This document shows, piece after piece, positions 1-8,608 of a stretch of DNA of 10,062 bases. The notes beneath the pieces are model-generated. The model searched no databases, was not told where the DNA came from, and was given only the letters and a program-made list of their open reading frames with translations. A program made the translations under genes and the position numbers. Origin of the DNA: Dissophora ornata (taxonomy: Eukaryota > Mortierellomycota > Mortierellomycetes > Mortierellales > Mortierellaceae); assembly GCA_025201705.1 (NCBI GenBank), contig MU617449.1:2955-13016 (forward strand), given 5' to 3'. Position 1 is the stretch's first letter. Each line of letters starts with the position of its first letter.

Positions 1-16
1 TGAATTCTGCTTCAGT

Positions 17-52
<36 letters not shown>

Positions 53-226
53 AACGTCGCTATGAACGCTTGGCTGCCACAAGCCAGTTATCATAACATT
101 ATCTATATTTTATCTCACATTGAAATGAAAACTTATGGTTAGTGATCTGGATCCAAAGAATCCAAAAGATTTTCCAAAAACGAGGAAACGACAACCTTTT
201 ATATTAGAATGAAACGATAACAAAAT
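1..226. other. AT-rich flank with no recognisable gene
   Basis: I see no coding signal, RNA gene or element boundary here. The sequence is AT-rich and leads into the 25-bp repeat that starts at 227. A long minus-strand open frame across 110-514 translates to a Phe/Leu-rich low-complexity string. It arises because the complementary strand carries A-rich repeats with few stops, so I do not call it a gene. Confidence 0.6.
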
Positions 227-351
227 GTAAACAAATGGCCTAAGAAAATTCGTAAACAAACAACCTTTATCACGAAGTAAACAAACAACCTTCACCGTGA
301 AGTAAACAAACAACCCAAGAAAAAGTGTAAACAAAAAAACGTAAAGAACCT
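227..351. repeat. 25-bp tandem repeat, about five copies
   Basis: The motif GTAAACAAACAACC, or a close variant, starts at 227, 252, 277, 302 and 327, exactly 25 bp apart each time. The first 8-14 bases of each unit are well conserved and the rest varies. The three central copies are the most alike, and the first and last are more decayed. There is no coding or CRISPR character, because the repeats are adjacent without unique spacers. The sequence from 352 to 475 continues A-rich with no clear unit. Confidence 0.85.
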
Positions 352-475
352 TAAAACGTAAACCAATTATGTAACAAAAAAAAAGAATGGTCAAACCATT
401 CAAAATAAAATGTAAAAAAACGGCCTTAAATAAAGCACAAGCAACTAATCCGAAAAAACTACTCATGTCTAGTTT

Positions 476-560
476 CGCACGCCACCTGTGTAAAAAATTG
501 CGCACACCACCCATGTATAAAAATTACGCACGCCACCCATAATAAAAAATGCGCACGCCA
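476..560. repeat. 25/26-bp tandem repeat, four copies
   Basis: The motif CGCACGCCACC or a variant starts at 476, 501, 527 and 552, so the spacing is 25, 26 and 25 bp. The second half of each unit is an A-rich run (TATAAAAATT type). The unit is unrelated in sequence to the repeat at 227-351, although the period is nearly the same. Confidence 0.85.
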
Positions 561-567
561 TATGCAA

Positions 568-763
568 GTCGTATTTGAGGTCGTTAGTTTACGTTGAAAT
601 AAGGGCTGCATGTTTATGTACGAGTCTGAACACAAAATCCGGTATGGCGGTCCGTGCACGGAAGTTTCTCGCATTTTTTTGTTTGTTTACGTCGTATGGG
701 AGGTTATTTGTTTACGTTGAGATTAAGGCTGCATGTTTATGTGCCAAGTCTGAAAGCAAAATC
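568..763 (+). repeat. Direct duplication of a ~72-bp segment
   Basis: Two copies of the same segment occupy 568-639 and 691-763, offset by about 123 bp. Both contain GTCGTAT, then TTTACGTTGA, then GGCTGCATGTTTATGT, then GTCTGAA and CAAAATC in the same order, with small indels. The 51 bp between them do not match either copy. This could be an old tandem duplication or part of a decayed mobile element. No coding function is supported. Confidence 0.8.
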
Positions 764-1017
764 AAAAAAATTATCAAACAGACGCAATCCATTTTTTTGA
801 TTTCTAATCAAGAGAACCTGGCTTATTCTTTATTCCTCTACGCGTATATAAACCTCTGCCTTCTTATTCACATCCCAACTTGAGTGTGACGAAACTAGGA
901 GTGAGGAACAGGTGTGGATCCAAAGGTGGAACTAAGGATATGATTTTATTGTTGACTGAAGAGAAGAAGAAAGGGAAGCTAAGTATTATTTATAAAGGTG
1001 CCAGGTGTGAAGCAAGA
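764..1017. other. Non-coding stretch with a TATA-like motif
   Basis: The only notable signal is TATATAAA at 845-852 on the plus strand, followed by a pyrimidine-rich stretch. It resembles the core promoter of a gene or of an LTR, but I see no AATAAA close behind it, no clear LTR ends, and no downstream gene. The open frame across 880-1101 ends in the 36-bp repeat and shows no recognisable domain. Confidence 0.3.
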
Positions 1018-1101
1018 GAACGGGCTTATGAACAAGAGGGGCTGAGAACCAGAGAGAGGGCTTATGGACAGGAGGGGCTGAGGGCCAGAGAAGGGGCTTA
1101 G
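1018..1101 (+). repeat. 36-bp tandem repeat, two to three copies
   Basis: GGGCTTA recurs at 1022, 1058 and 1094 (36 bp apart), each time preceded by AGAGA/GAGAA-type sequence. The first two are followed by AGGGGCTGAG. The period is a multiple of three, so a plus-strand frame stays open and would repeat an Arg-Glu-Arg-Ala-Tyr-type peptide. The frame stops at 1101 with no start or domain to support a protein. Confidence 0.75.
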
Positions 1102-1284
1102 TATTAGCTACGGGGCTGAGGATAGATGGGAGCCCATTGGGTTAGATCCCAGAGAGGACGAGAGGGAGTCGGACGAAATTATACTCAGAGTATTCTGCAT
1201 GGGTTCAGTACAGTGGCAGTCCTAATATTTTGCAGGGCGTAGAAGCCTAGTTTTCTCATGATCGCACGCGCGCGATGTCGCTAC
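1102..1284. other. Unassigned spacer
   Basis: There is no gene or element signal. The only local structure is an imperfect 16-bp GC-alternating palindrome near 1261-1276 (ATCGCACGCGCGCGAT). Confidence 0.5.
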
Positions 1285-1991
1285 TTATTCCTCTGGTTCA
1301 TGACAGGGTCCGTGACATTGAGATATCATCAGATATGTCCTCAGAGTTGTCACTCGAACTGAAGTAAGTCGTCCACCTTGTTGAAATTTAATATAAAAGA
1401 GTCCATGATAGGTATTGATATTGACCATCCCCCTTTGTCCCTTCCGGTGTGTCCAATAAGAGACAGTCCCTGGAGTGGTGCACAGAAAGACACTGTCACA
1501 GTATTCGTTCACAATTGAGGGACCTCTTGCAAACTGTTAATTGGGTTGGTATGGCTCATACAAGGCCAACTCTCTGCAAAGGGTGGTTGCAACAGTTCAG
1601 AACAGCGGATGCTCTGTGGGATTTGTTCATTGAGTCCGAATATTTGGATGAAGTGTATGAGATGGAATGGGGGCATGTTTTTTCGTTCTGCCATGCACAA
1701 GGGACAACTCCCTCTATTCCGTCGTTTATTGGACGTCTTCAGTACATGCTCTTGGTCCTCGAAAGTGTTAAAGAAAGTGGGTGTTTGTTTTGAAGGTTCA
1801 ACAATTTTTTGAGGAACTGGTATCACCATTGACCACGGTTTGAAATATTTTGTTGAAGATTTCAGAATTGGGTGGATCGTGCAACTGCTCTAGAGCCGTG
1901 TCTCTCTGTGTCATTCCAGAAGGCAGTAAAGTAGAAACAACATCATGGTCAACAAAGTCGTTGAAGTTAAAGTACAACCATATCAGTTTTT
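1285..1991. other. Unresolved region with open frames on both strands
   Basis: A plus-strand frame is open from about 1425 to 1793 (114 codons from a GTG at 1449, no early ATG). The minus strand in exactly antiparallel codon register is open from 1829 to about 1355 apart from one TGA at 1509-1511. A third minus frame is open for about 60 codons between about 1995 and 1815 and reads as ordinary protein. I recognise no domain in any of them, and no start, splice chain or uninterrupted frame joins them. A TATAAAAG motif lies at 1392-1399 on the plus strand, just before an ATG that opens only 37 codons. The best readings are a decayed gene or element, or exons of a neighbour whose strand I cannot settle. 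It lies beyond the 3' end of the ion channel gene. Confidence 0.3.
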
Positions 1992-1997
1992 TTTATT
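1992..1997 (-). terminator. Candidate poly(A) signal of the channel gene
   Basis: AATAAA on the minus strand, about 130 nt after the channel gene's TGA at 2127-2129. Position and sequence suit a eukaryotic polyadenylation signal, and 1998-2126 would then be 3' UTR. It sits in an A-run, so a chance match is possible. Confidence 0.4.
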
Positions 1998-2126
1998 CTC
2001 CTAGTTGAAAAATGTTGTCTACACTTATGTGGACGCCATTACACCTTCTGCGACAAGCGGACTGGGCTTGAAACCTTTCTCGGAGACATTACCCTCGTAG
2101 TCTTTTTGCTCTGCAGCTGAAGACTG

Positions 2127-3502
2127 TCAAGGAGTTGGTGCATTGTGGTGTCGTCGGCACCTCAGTTCTTGCAAGATCCTGAGATTTAGTTGGTTTCTGA
2201 GCTGCTCATTTTCTGCCAAGAGTTGTTGTTGAATGGAGACAGCAGCGTTGGCGGTGGAGATTGCATCGGCGAGAAGGCTGTCTTGATCGGTGTCTACGTT
2301 GACATTTGCTTCATTGAATCCAAACCGGAGCTTTCCTTGACCGTCCACATCCCATCCACAAGTCTGTTCGAAATCCTTCACCTGTTTTCCGGTGGCCGTG
2401 TAGTAGATGTATTCTGGGAAGTAGTCAAAGCGGTTTCGAAAGTTTGGCAAGAAGTAAGTCAGATTCTCGGCTCCAGTTATCAGGTCAATCCGATTTTTGA
2501 GCCAAATTCGCTCACTTGAGGCAACAGCCTCACTGTAGGCACCGTTCATGAGCGCTGGAGTTCGCAAAAAGGTAATAGAGGAAATAAAGTCAGAGGGACC
2601 TTAAGGATAAAAACAAATAAATACATGTATGAAATGCCGAAGCCTGCTCACCAATGACGACGTTCATCATCAACATGGCTGTGAGGAAGAAAAATAGTGC
2701 AATCATCAACTGGCTTGTCCAGTGGCCATCCACAAGTGCGGTCGCTACAGGGCTGTAGTCTCCGGTCTGAAAAATTGGGATAATCAAAGGAGGGAATGAC
2801 TGTGAGCAGAAGTGGACTCAATTGTACGACGAAAGGGTATCAGTTGAGGGGGTGCCTATGAAAATTTGATCATAATATTCCTACCATGAAAAAGTAGGTG
2901 GCGGAAACGGCCTGGAAGTAGTTCAGCGGGAACTCGGCTCTTTGAGCATTACAAACAGATGGTTCGACTCCTTTGGGATCTGGTTGACAGGCAGCAGCAC
3001 GAAAATTGATCTCGGTCAGGTGATTGATCGAGTGAGCAAACGAAAGAATAAAGACAGCGAGAATGAAAAAGAAGACCGGGATTTGAAGCAGGATGTAGAC
3101 AACAACGGTTACAACCTAAAGAAAAGGAAACAAGTGCAAGTAAAAGAAACCCGCATTAGACGCGAAGACAAGATGAATATTTGACTCTTGCTTTGAAGTA
3201 CGATTCAAAAATAACACTTGTGATTACTCTGCAGACACTCTTAAACACCCGTAACTCAAATACCTTAGTTCACAAACAAAGTAGAAAGAAAAATAAATGA
3301 AGTCAGATTTCAACAGAGCATGGACGGCAAGTAAGAAAAAAAGTGGCGAGCAAGATAATAGCATACAAAGTGAATGTAGACAATAACCACCGAGAAACTG
3401 AGGGCGCGAGAAGCGAGTACGTTTTCGGGACTGGAGATGAGGATACTGCTGGCTATCGGTGGGATTGCATAAGCACATAGATCGACGTAATTGTACAGCG
3501 AC
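2127..3502 (-). other. Channel-domain exons 6-10 and their introns
   Basis: The pore half of the channel is split into small exons, so no single open frame shows it. Donors and acceptors read on the minus strand. Intron 3503-3595 has donor TTC|GTAAGT and acceptor TTTCAG|G, with CTAAC as branch point. Intron 3264-3366 has donor TTT|GTATGC and acceptor CTAAG|GTA. Intron 3116-3227 has donor AGA|GTAATC and acceptor TTTAG|GTT. Intron 2767-2884 has donor ATG|GTAGGA and acceptor TTTCAG|ACC. Intron 2555-2651 has donor ATTG|GTGAGC and acceptor CTCCAG|CGC. Lengths are 93, 103, 112, 118 and 97 nt. Each junction restores family-like sequence: YFSSLYNYVDL, IHFVFELRVF, KSVCRVVTVV, YFFMTGDYSP and NVVIALMNGAY. 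The 36-nt exon at 3228-3263 encodes only 12 residues and would be easy to miss. Confidence 0.85.
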
Positions 3503-6500
3503 CTGAAATATGAAATGTAGTTAGATATCAAGCCTTTGCTTGTGTCAAATACAAAACACTCCTTAACTTATCAACTAAACAAACATTGTACTTACGAAAA
3601 ATATTGATGAAGCCCACCTCGCATCTGCTGAAACTCGAGATGAAGTAGCATGTATCCGAGAACAATGGTGGCGATATATCCACTGAAAAGATTAGCTCGT
3701 TCGTCGCTATCGCCGTACAATTGCCGGAAAGTTATTCCAAGAACCAAAGCCTCGTACGCAATCTGAAACAAGAGGCGGCAGCAGCAAAAGTATCGGACAA
3801 ATCCACCCCATTTATACGTCATCAGCGCGTCGATAGCCAGGTTCTCGAAGACAGCCTGGTCAGAGTGTGTTGCGCGGACGTAAAGAGTGTCGAAAGGCCA
3901 CACAAAATGCCACATCAAGCGCAAAACTTTGTAAAACCAGTGGGTGGTAGGCGCCATGAAGTCCTCTGGAAAAAAAACAAGCCAGCGCCGTTGGAATATA
4001 TTCCGCAGTGGGATCATCTGTTCCCAGACATAGACCAAACCCTTTGATGTAGAGTGATAGATTCCAGCCAGTGTTTGGGCCCACTTTGACAGCTCGCCCG
4101 ATGATGTGATGCCTGTTCCACTGTTCGCGTGGGTAGCCCAGATCAATGAGAAAGGCGCCGTATAAAACGTCGCAGCGATATCCCCATTCTGTTCACAATC
4201 AGTACCGCTGAAATCCTGCAAAGCTTTCAGTCTATCGGACTCAAGCAGCCCACTCGTCATCATCAGCTGGTTCAACGTGTGGAAAACCGGATTTTGGTCC
4301 ATCAGTTGGAAAAGGTTTGACTTTTCTTTCTTCCAGAAACTCCACTCCCAATGAACTCCGTTCGAAACCGAATGATGGAGAACCGACTCACGGTCTCGCA
4401 CCGGAAAGAATGCCACTCGCCGAGCAATTTCCAGGGCTACCTCTGGGTGTTTTGGAATGATGTGAGGTACAGTGATTAACAGCATGTCAAGAAACACGAG
4501 ACCGTTTGAGTGCGCCCTTGCCAGGCAATAGTCGATCAATATTATGGCTGTAGAGATCCTGTAATCCATGATCAAGTATGCAATCATATCTTCATATGGG
4601 TCGGCAGAAAACTCATAGGCTTGAGGAATCCAACGATCTAAAGACCGCGACTCGAGGACCGTGTACAATAAAGAACCTGCTCTTGTATCCATATGTTTGC
4701 TAGTCACCAAGGCCCACATGACGGATCTCGTCTCGCTCACGAGGTATGCGTCCGTCGATTTATCGTCTTCAATATTCTTATTGATGTGCTGCAACACCAG
4801 TTCGATCAAGGCCTCCTTGTAGGTCGTCGAAAATGACCTAAAGCGGTCGACCAGGTCTGGAATTGCTCGAATCAATGACACAGTGTCCTTCTTGTCGAGA
4901 AACGCTGGTCGGGAGGCATCGAAGAAATGGTCGGGATTCCGTTGCCAGTCAGGGTAACTTCGTACAGACCCATGGTGGCAGATATCTATTCTCCGAATAT
5001 CGCCCCCGGCCGATACTGCCAAGAATTTGCAGCTGGAGCGCTCTGCAGTTGGAAGTTGCCACAGTTCTATGATATCCCCTCGAATGATCAAAAATCGTTT
5101 GCGACATGACAAAAACTTGGACATCGGCTTCGAACAGGACGAAGGAAAATCAACTAATACCAACTGCCTGTCGTGACTGGACTCTGGTTGTCGGAGCAAT
5201 TGCAAAATATGCCTTTGAGCGTTGGGGGCTGATTCATCGGGACGGGTATGAAGTTCGTAGGTATATCCAAGTTCTTGGTCCACATAAGAATTAGCAGCGC
5301 CTTCATCTGTTCCGCACCGCTCTCTGCATTCTGGTCCACAAGGCAATATCGTTTCCCCTACAGTTAAAGGCTGCTCGTCCATAAACTCAATTGAATTGTC
5401 ACCGAAGAAGATCACGCGCTTGAATGTGGTGTCCTGAGTTGAATCGAGGATGCAAAATAATTGCATGAACCCAACCGTTTCAAAAGCAAAAGTTACCCTT
5501 GCCAAGCTTTTTAAGTCAATCGCGCGAAAGCTCCTGTCAACATTGTCCAAGTGTCTGCCAGAAACAAAGAACTGGTCCCAACCGAACACTATTCTATCTG
5601 GGTTTGATATTTGACAGTCTACGGTGCCCAGAAGCAACCCGGAGGCGAGACAGTAAATGCTTGCAATTCCTTCAATAGTAACTCCTACTAGTGTCAAGCC
5701 GTCGTGAGAAGTTGCGATGATATGAAAATTTGAGCTCGGGATATACTCAATGCAATTAGCTGTTCTCCAATTCCAAATAGAGATCTCTCCATATTCATTG
5801 CGCCAAGCAAAGATCTCATCCTGCAAAGTTGAGATGAGATTAAACGGTGAGCCTTCCCAGATGTATCCAAACGAGATCGATGGAAGAGAAATGGTGTACA
5901 ACAGTTCGAAATTGAGCGATACATCGTATATATCCAGAAAGTAGTCGGAGCCGGTGACAAAAACATGCTTTTGAGAGTCTTCGGGTAGTATGTTGCCTGG
6001 CACGAGATGCTGGAACTTGGCGTCTCCAACAAACGTCAACAGAGATGCTGCCTTGGGCTCGATATTCTCAGGCGTTTGAGAAGTATCGACCCATTTGAAG
6101 AATTTGGGTCGGAAAAGCTGTTCTCTCGAGCCTTTGGACGCTTTCAAATTCGGCTGTTGAAACACTGCAATATAATCACCCCTGGAGGATAGACATATAC
6201 CGAACGAGCACCACATTATAGCAGCTGCCTCGCTTGAAATTGGGACCGATATTACTGGAGCCTCAGCTTTGGCGTGGCCAATCGATGTCAGGTCCCACAA
6301 GTCTACGATAAGCGTGTCCCGCTCGTTGGTTGATAGAGTAACGAGATATTTTCGATCGACTGACACATCCATGGCCTCGATCCGACTACATCCCAAACCT
6401 TGAAGTGATGGTGGAAGGAGAATAACTGGTACCTTGAATTTGGGGTCGAGTTGGATCAGAGTAGACAATGGATCATCGTGAATGTACGGAACTAATTCGA

Positions 6501-7421
6501 AATATTCCACAATAACTCCTGCTGTCGCGTTGGATGTTTTCTTAGTTTCCGCTCTCAAATTGCCTCCTTCGGCATCTGTGTCGGTCGATTCGAGACCATC
6601 TTTTTTTTGGAACTTCATCAAAAGACGACACTCCAACCGCGCTGTTTTTTGGACATACAGTCTTGCGTTCAACTTGAGTCGTACCCTTTGGCAGTTCTGA
6701 ACTAGGTTAAGAGAGAGATTACAGGCAATGAAAACTAGAGTGAGCAACTGTTGCCCTCCTCCCCCCTCCCCCCTCCCCCCCCAAAAAAAAGCCGCCATCC
6801 ATTAAGCCTCACCTTGAGTACAGTTCGCTACAGATGATAGTGAGCTTTCAAGGACCATATCTTCTTCAGAATCCTGGTTGAAATGTGATAGTTGAACATC
6901 AAAGGCATTAATAAAATTAGATTGCAGAGAATGCTTAAAGAGTGGCAGAAACCTTGGTTTGAGTGCTTACTTTGCAAAGTTCTAGTTGAATTTGAACCTG
7001 ATCGAATCTTTGAGCGCAGTTTACGGTGTCAATGCACCAAACTGCGCTGTAGAACCCAATGGGTATGTCTTCAATCAATTTGGCTTTACACTACGCGATT
7101 CATTCATATAGACGGGTTATTAGTATAATTGTCAAAAGGGACGAGAGTGGCCAAATCAAAAAAGTTGTTGTAATAACATAGGAAGCTTTGACATACGGTC
7201 CCATCGACATTTGAGCGAAAGGGTTTTCTCGGCCTGAATGTTTTGAATAGAGTTTTAGAATTGGATCCAGCAACGAACTGTAACTCCCTGCTGGGGCACT
7301 CAACAAAAGTTCTACCTGCTCTTACGCCCGAAAATGAATGTTTGCGAAGGCTTTTCTTGATTCCTTGAATGTTGTCTTTCACTGCTGTCCTCCTCAGAGA
7401 AATCGCCTTCGCTTTCTTCAG
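2127..7421 (-). CDS. WD40-like/TRP-type ion channel protein, exons downstream of the transposon
   Basis: Predicted membrane cation channel with a large N-terminal sensor-like region. Exons run 7316-7421 (second part of exon 1), 7197-7233, 6971-7090, 6813-6873, 3596-6701, 3367-3502, 3228-3263, 2885-3115, 2652-2766 and 2127-2554 (TGA). Numbered on the ~1547-residue model with the transposon removed, the order is: an acidic Ser/Glu-rich start; a conserved-looking IPIGFYSAVWCID segment near 145-160; a WD40/beta-propeller-like stretch roughly 250-760 (DVSVDRKYLVTLS, IWNWRTANCIEYI); a helical linker with a DPYEDMIAYLIMDYR...AIILIDYC repeat-like block; then hydrophobic segments near 1172-1189, 1203-1221, 1238-1256, 1263-1280, 1297-1317 and 1385-1408. 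The pore reads TGDYSPV near 1368-1374. A cytosolic tail carries FPEYIYYTATGKQV, and a Gln/Leu-rich coiled coil lies near 1503-1537. Fungal proteins of this layout are annotated as ion transport domain proteins; ligand and ion are unknown. This part has no in-frame ATG at its 5' end because a hAT element splits exon 1. Confidence 0.85.
6702..7315 (-). other. N-terminal introns 1-4 of the channel gene
   Basis: Intron 4 (6702-6812, 111 nt) has donor CAAG|GTGAGG and acceptor CCTAG|TT. Intron 3 (6874-6970, 97 nt) has donor AAA|GTAAGC and acceptor AACCAG|GAT. Intron 2 (7091-7196, 106 nt) has donor ACC|GTATGT, a TACTAAT branch point and acceptor GCGTAG|TGT. Intron 1 (7234-7315, 82 nt) has donor AGCAG|GTAGAA and acceptor ATTCAG|GCC. 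Together they give an open frame from the acidic exon 1 into the large exon with all phases closing. Intron 1 is the weakest. A better-looking donor (GTAAGA, 7325) lies 10 nt upstream but leaves the wrong phase for every nearby acceptor. An ATG at 6796-6798 opens a frame into exon 5 but would translate intron 4 including its G-run. Confidence 0.65.
6754..6782 (-). other. G-quadruplex-like tract in intron 4
   Basis: On the minus (sense) strand the tract reads G8, A, G6, A, G6, A, G2, A, G3, preceded by T8. Four runs of at least three G separated by one to four bases meet the usual quadruplex rule. It lies 30 nt from the donor and 52 nt from the acceptor of intron 4, so it would be in the pre-mRNA but not the mature message. 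Confidence 0.7.
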
Positions 7422-7429
7422 AGTCTGAT
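7422..7429 (+). repeat. Left target-site duplication of the hAT element
   Basis: AGTCTGAT directly precedes the TAGCG terminus at 7430 and is identical to 8798-8805. Eight base pairs is the target duplication length typical of the hAT superfamily. Confidence 0.95.
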
Positions 7430-7447
7430 TAGCGTTTTCCGACGGAT
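7430..7447 (+). repeat. Left terminal inverted repeat of the hAT element
   Basis: TAGCGTTTTCCGACGGAT pairs with the right terminus at 8780-8797 with three mismatches. The TAGCG start fits the TAGNG/CAGNG pattern of hAT ends. The 12-bp perfect palindrome ACGGATATCCGT (7442-7453) overlaps its inner edge. Confidence 0.92.
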
Positions 7448-7680
7448 ATCCGTTATGCGAAATCCGATCTTATTCATCCGTTAATAAGGGATACGGATAG
7501 CATTTTTCTTGATCCGGATCTTACTTTTTGAACTAGCGATCCGATCCGTTATGTATCCTATCGTCATTGCATCCGATCCTATAAGCTATCCAATCCGTTG
7601 TTGATCCGAAAGTGCGGGACATATATCCCAAAGCCGACGGATTTATATCCGAAAGAAAACGGATTGTAATCCGTGAATAG
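7441..7680. repeat. Left subterminal ATCCG repeats
   Basis: ATCCG or its complement CGGAT recurs more than ten times in about 240 bp, often in pairs or palindromes. Examples are ACGGATATCCGT at 7442-7453, CGGAT...ATCCG at 7638-7651, and ACGGATTGTAATCCGT at 7659-7674 with 7-bp perfect arms. Short repeated motifs of this kind near hAT ends are known as transposase-binding sites. That role is inferred here. Confidence 0.8.
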
Positions 7681-7923
7681 AACTATTTTATCGGCAGGCT
7701 GTAACATTTCGATACGAGTCCAGGACCTCAACCGCTGCTGTACTTATTTCTGAAGCGAGTGAGGGGCAGCTACCTTTCCGTCAAATTAGAACTGCGCTGT
7801 AGTTTTTTTCGTGTTTTCTTTGTGATATGGAAAGATTTTTGTGTTGATTGCTCCGAATATTGGCTATAGGGCGATCTTTTTTTTTGTCCACCACTAAGAA
7901 AATTCACCTCAATCTGTCATGCG
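7681..7923. other. Unique interior of the hAT element
   Basis: About 240 bp without ATCCG clustering or a meaningful open frame. It lies between the left subterminal repeats and the stop codon of the transposase fragment, so it is most simply the 3' untranslated part of the ancestral transposase gene. Confidence 0.5.
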
Positions 7924-8100
7924 TTACTGCTCTTGTCCCAATCCGATCTTATTCCAGGTGCTGATCAGAACCGACTCTCGTGTTTTCTCCGAGCTTAGTC
8001 GATTTCTGTTATGCGGCAAAAAGAATTTCGCCTGAGAGAAACTTCTTTCCGAGGGTGTAGACGTTGCAGGAATGGCTAGGTAATCTCTTGCCATCTTGTA
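7924..8100 (-). pseudogene. hAT transposase C-terminal (dimerisation domain) fragment
   Basis: About 58 codons ending in TAA at 7924-7926. The sequence includes MARDYLAIPATSTPSERSFS followed by a short AKFF...HNRNRLSSEK stretch. This is the hallmark of the hAT family C-terminal dimerisation domain: the A-x-x-L-A-I-P-A-T-S block, the S-E-R-x-F-S block and the R-N-R-L-S block. Everything upstream that a transposase needs (zinc finger and RNase H-like catalytic core) is absent. At the point where the frame should continue, at 8100, the 21-bp tandem repeat begins and the frame merely repeats Ala-Asp-His-Tyr-Pro-type peptides. It is therefore a relic and cannot act as a transposase, though its strand shows the direction of the ancestral gene. 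Confidence 0.9.
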
Positions 8101-8608
8101 ATGATCTACTTGAAACGGATAATGATCTGCTTGAAACGGATAATGATCTGCTTGCAACGGATAATGATCTGCTTGCGACGGATAATGATCTGCTTGCAAC
8201 GCAAAATGATCTATGATCTGCTTGAAACGGATAATGATCTGCTTGAAACGGATAATGATCCGTTCGACACGGTTAATGATCTGCTTGAAACGGATAATGA
8301 TCCGTTCGACACGGTTAATGATCTGCTGGAAACGGATAATGATATGCTTGAATCAGATAATGATCTGCTGGAACCGGATAATGATATGCTTGAATCGGAT
8401 AATGATCTGTTTGAATTGGATTATGATCTGCTTGAAACGGATAATAATCCGTTAGGCGCGGGTGATTTGCCTGAAACGGATAATGATCTGTTAGGCACGG
8501 ATGATCTGTTGGACACGGATAGTGACCCGTTAAGAACGGATAATCCGTTTGATACGGATAATGATCTGTTAGGCACGGATAATGATCTGTTAGGCACGGA
8601 TGATCCAG
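8100..8608 (+). repeat. 21-bp minisatellite inside the hAT element, about 24 units
   Basis: A tandem array with basic period 21 bp and core ACGGATAATGATCTGCTTGA. Some units are shortened or have about 6 bp extra (for example near 8199-8221 and 8460-8560). Variants include TTCGACACGGTTAATGATC and TTAGGCACGGATAATGATC, which alternate in the middle and dominate the right part. The core shares ACGGAT with the terminal and subterminal repeats. The unit is divisible by three and lacks stops in several frames, so long open frames appear on both strands (a 170-codon Asp-rich one on plus, His/Tyr/Pro-rich ones on minus). I treat these as artefacts. Confidence 0.92.

Noticed and set aside
110..514. 134-codon minus-strand open frame
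   Set aside because: It is a Phe/Leu-rich translation of the 25-bp A-rich repeat region. There is no domain, and it covers tandem repeats.
764..1000. A second LTR around the TATATAAA at 845
   Set aside because: There is no AATAAA close downstream, no convincing TG...CA ends, and only a weak TGGATCC match as primer site.
880..1101. 73-codon plus-strand gene
   Set aside because: The first codon is not a convincing start, there is no domain, and the second half is the 36-bp repeat.
2190..2519. Plus-strand open frame opposite exon 10
   Set aside because: It is a shadow of the channel's C-terminal exon, whose minus-strand translation matches the family and splices in phase.
3592..6798. Treating the long minus-strand open frame as a complete single-exon gene starting at the ATG at 6798
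   Set aside because: Its first 32 residues come from intron 4, including the G-run, and its stop lies inside a GTAAGT donor. Upstream and downstream exons with matching phases extend it on both sides.
6933..6970. A 38-nt intron (GTAAGC to TTTAAG) as intron 3
   Set aside because: It keeps the frame, but it is far shorter than the other introns (82-118 nt). The 97-nt alternative ending AACCAG at 6874 also keeps the frame and fits better.
8100..8608. CRISPR array
   Set aside because: The units are adjacent and diverged with no unique spacers, and the context is eukaryotic and inside a transposon.
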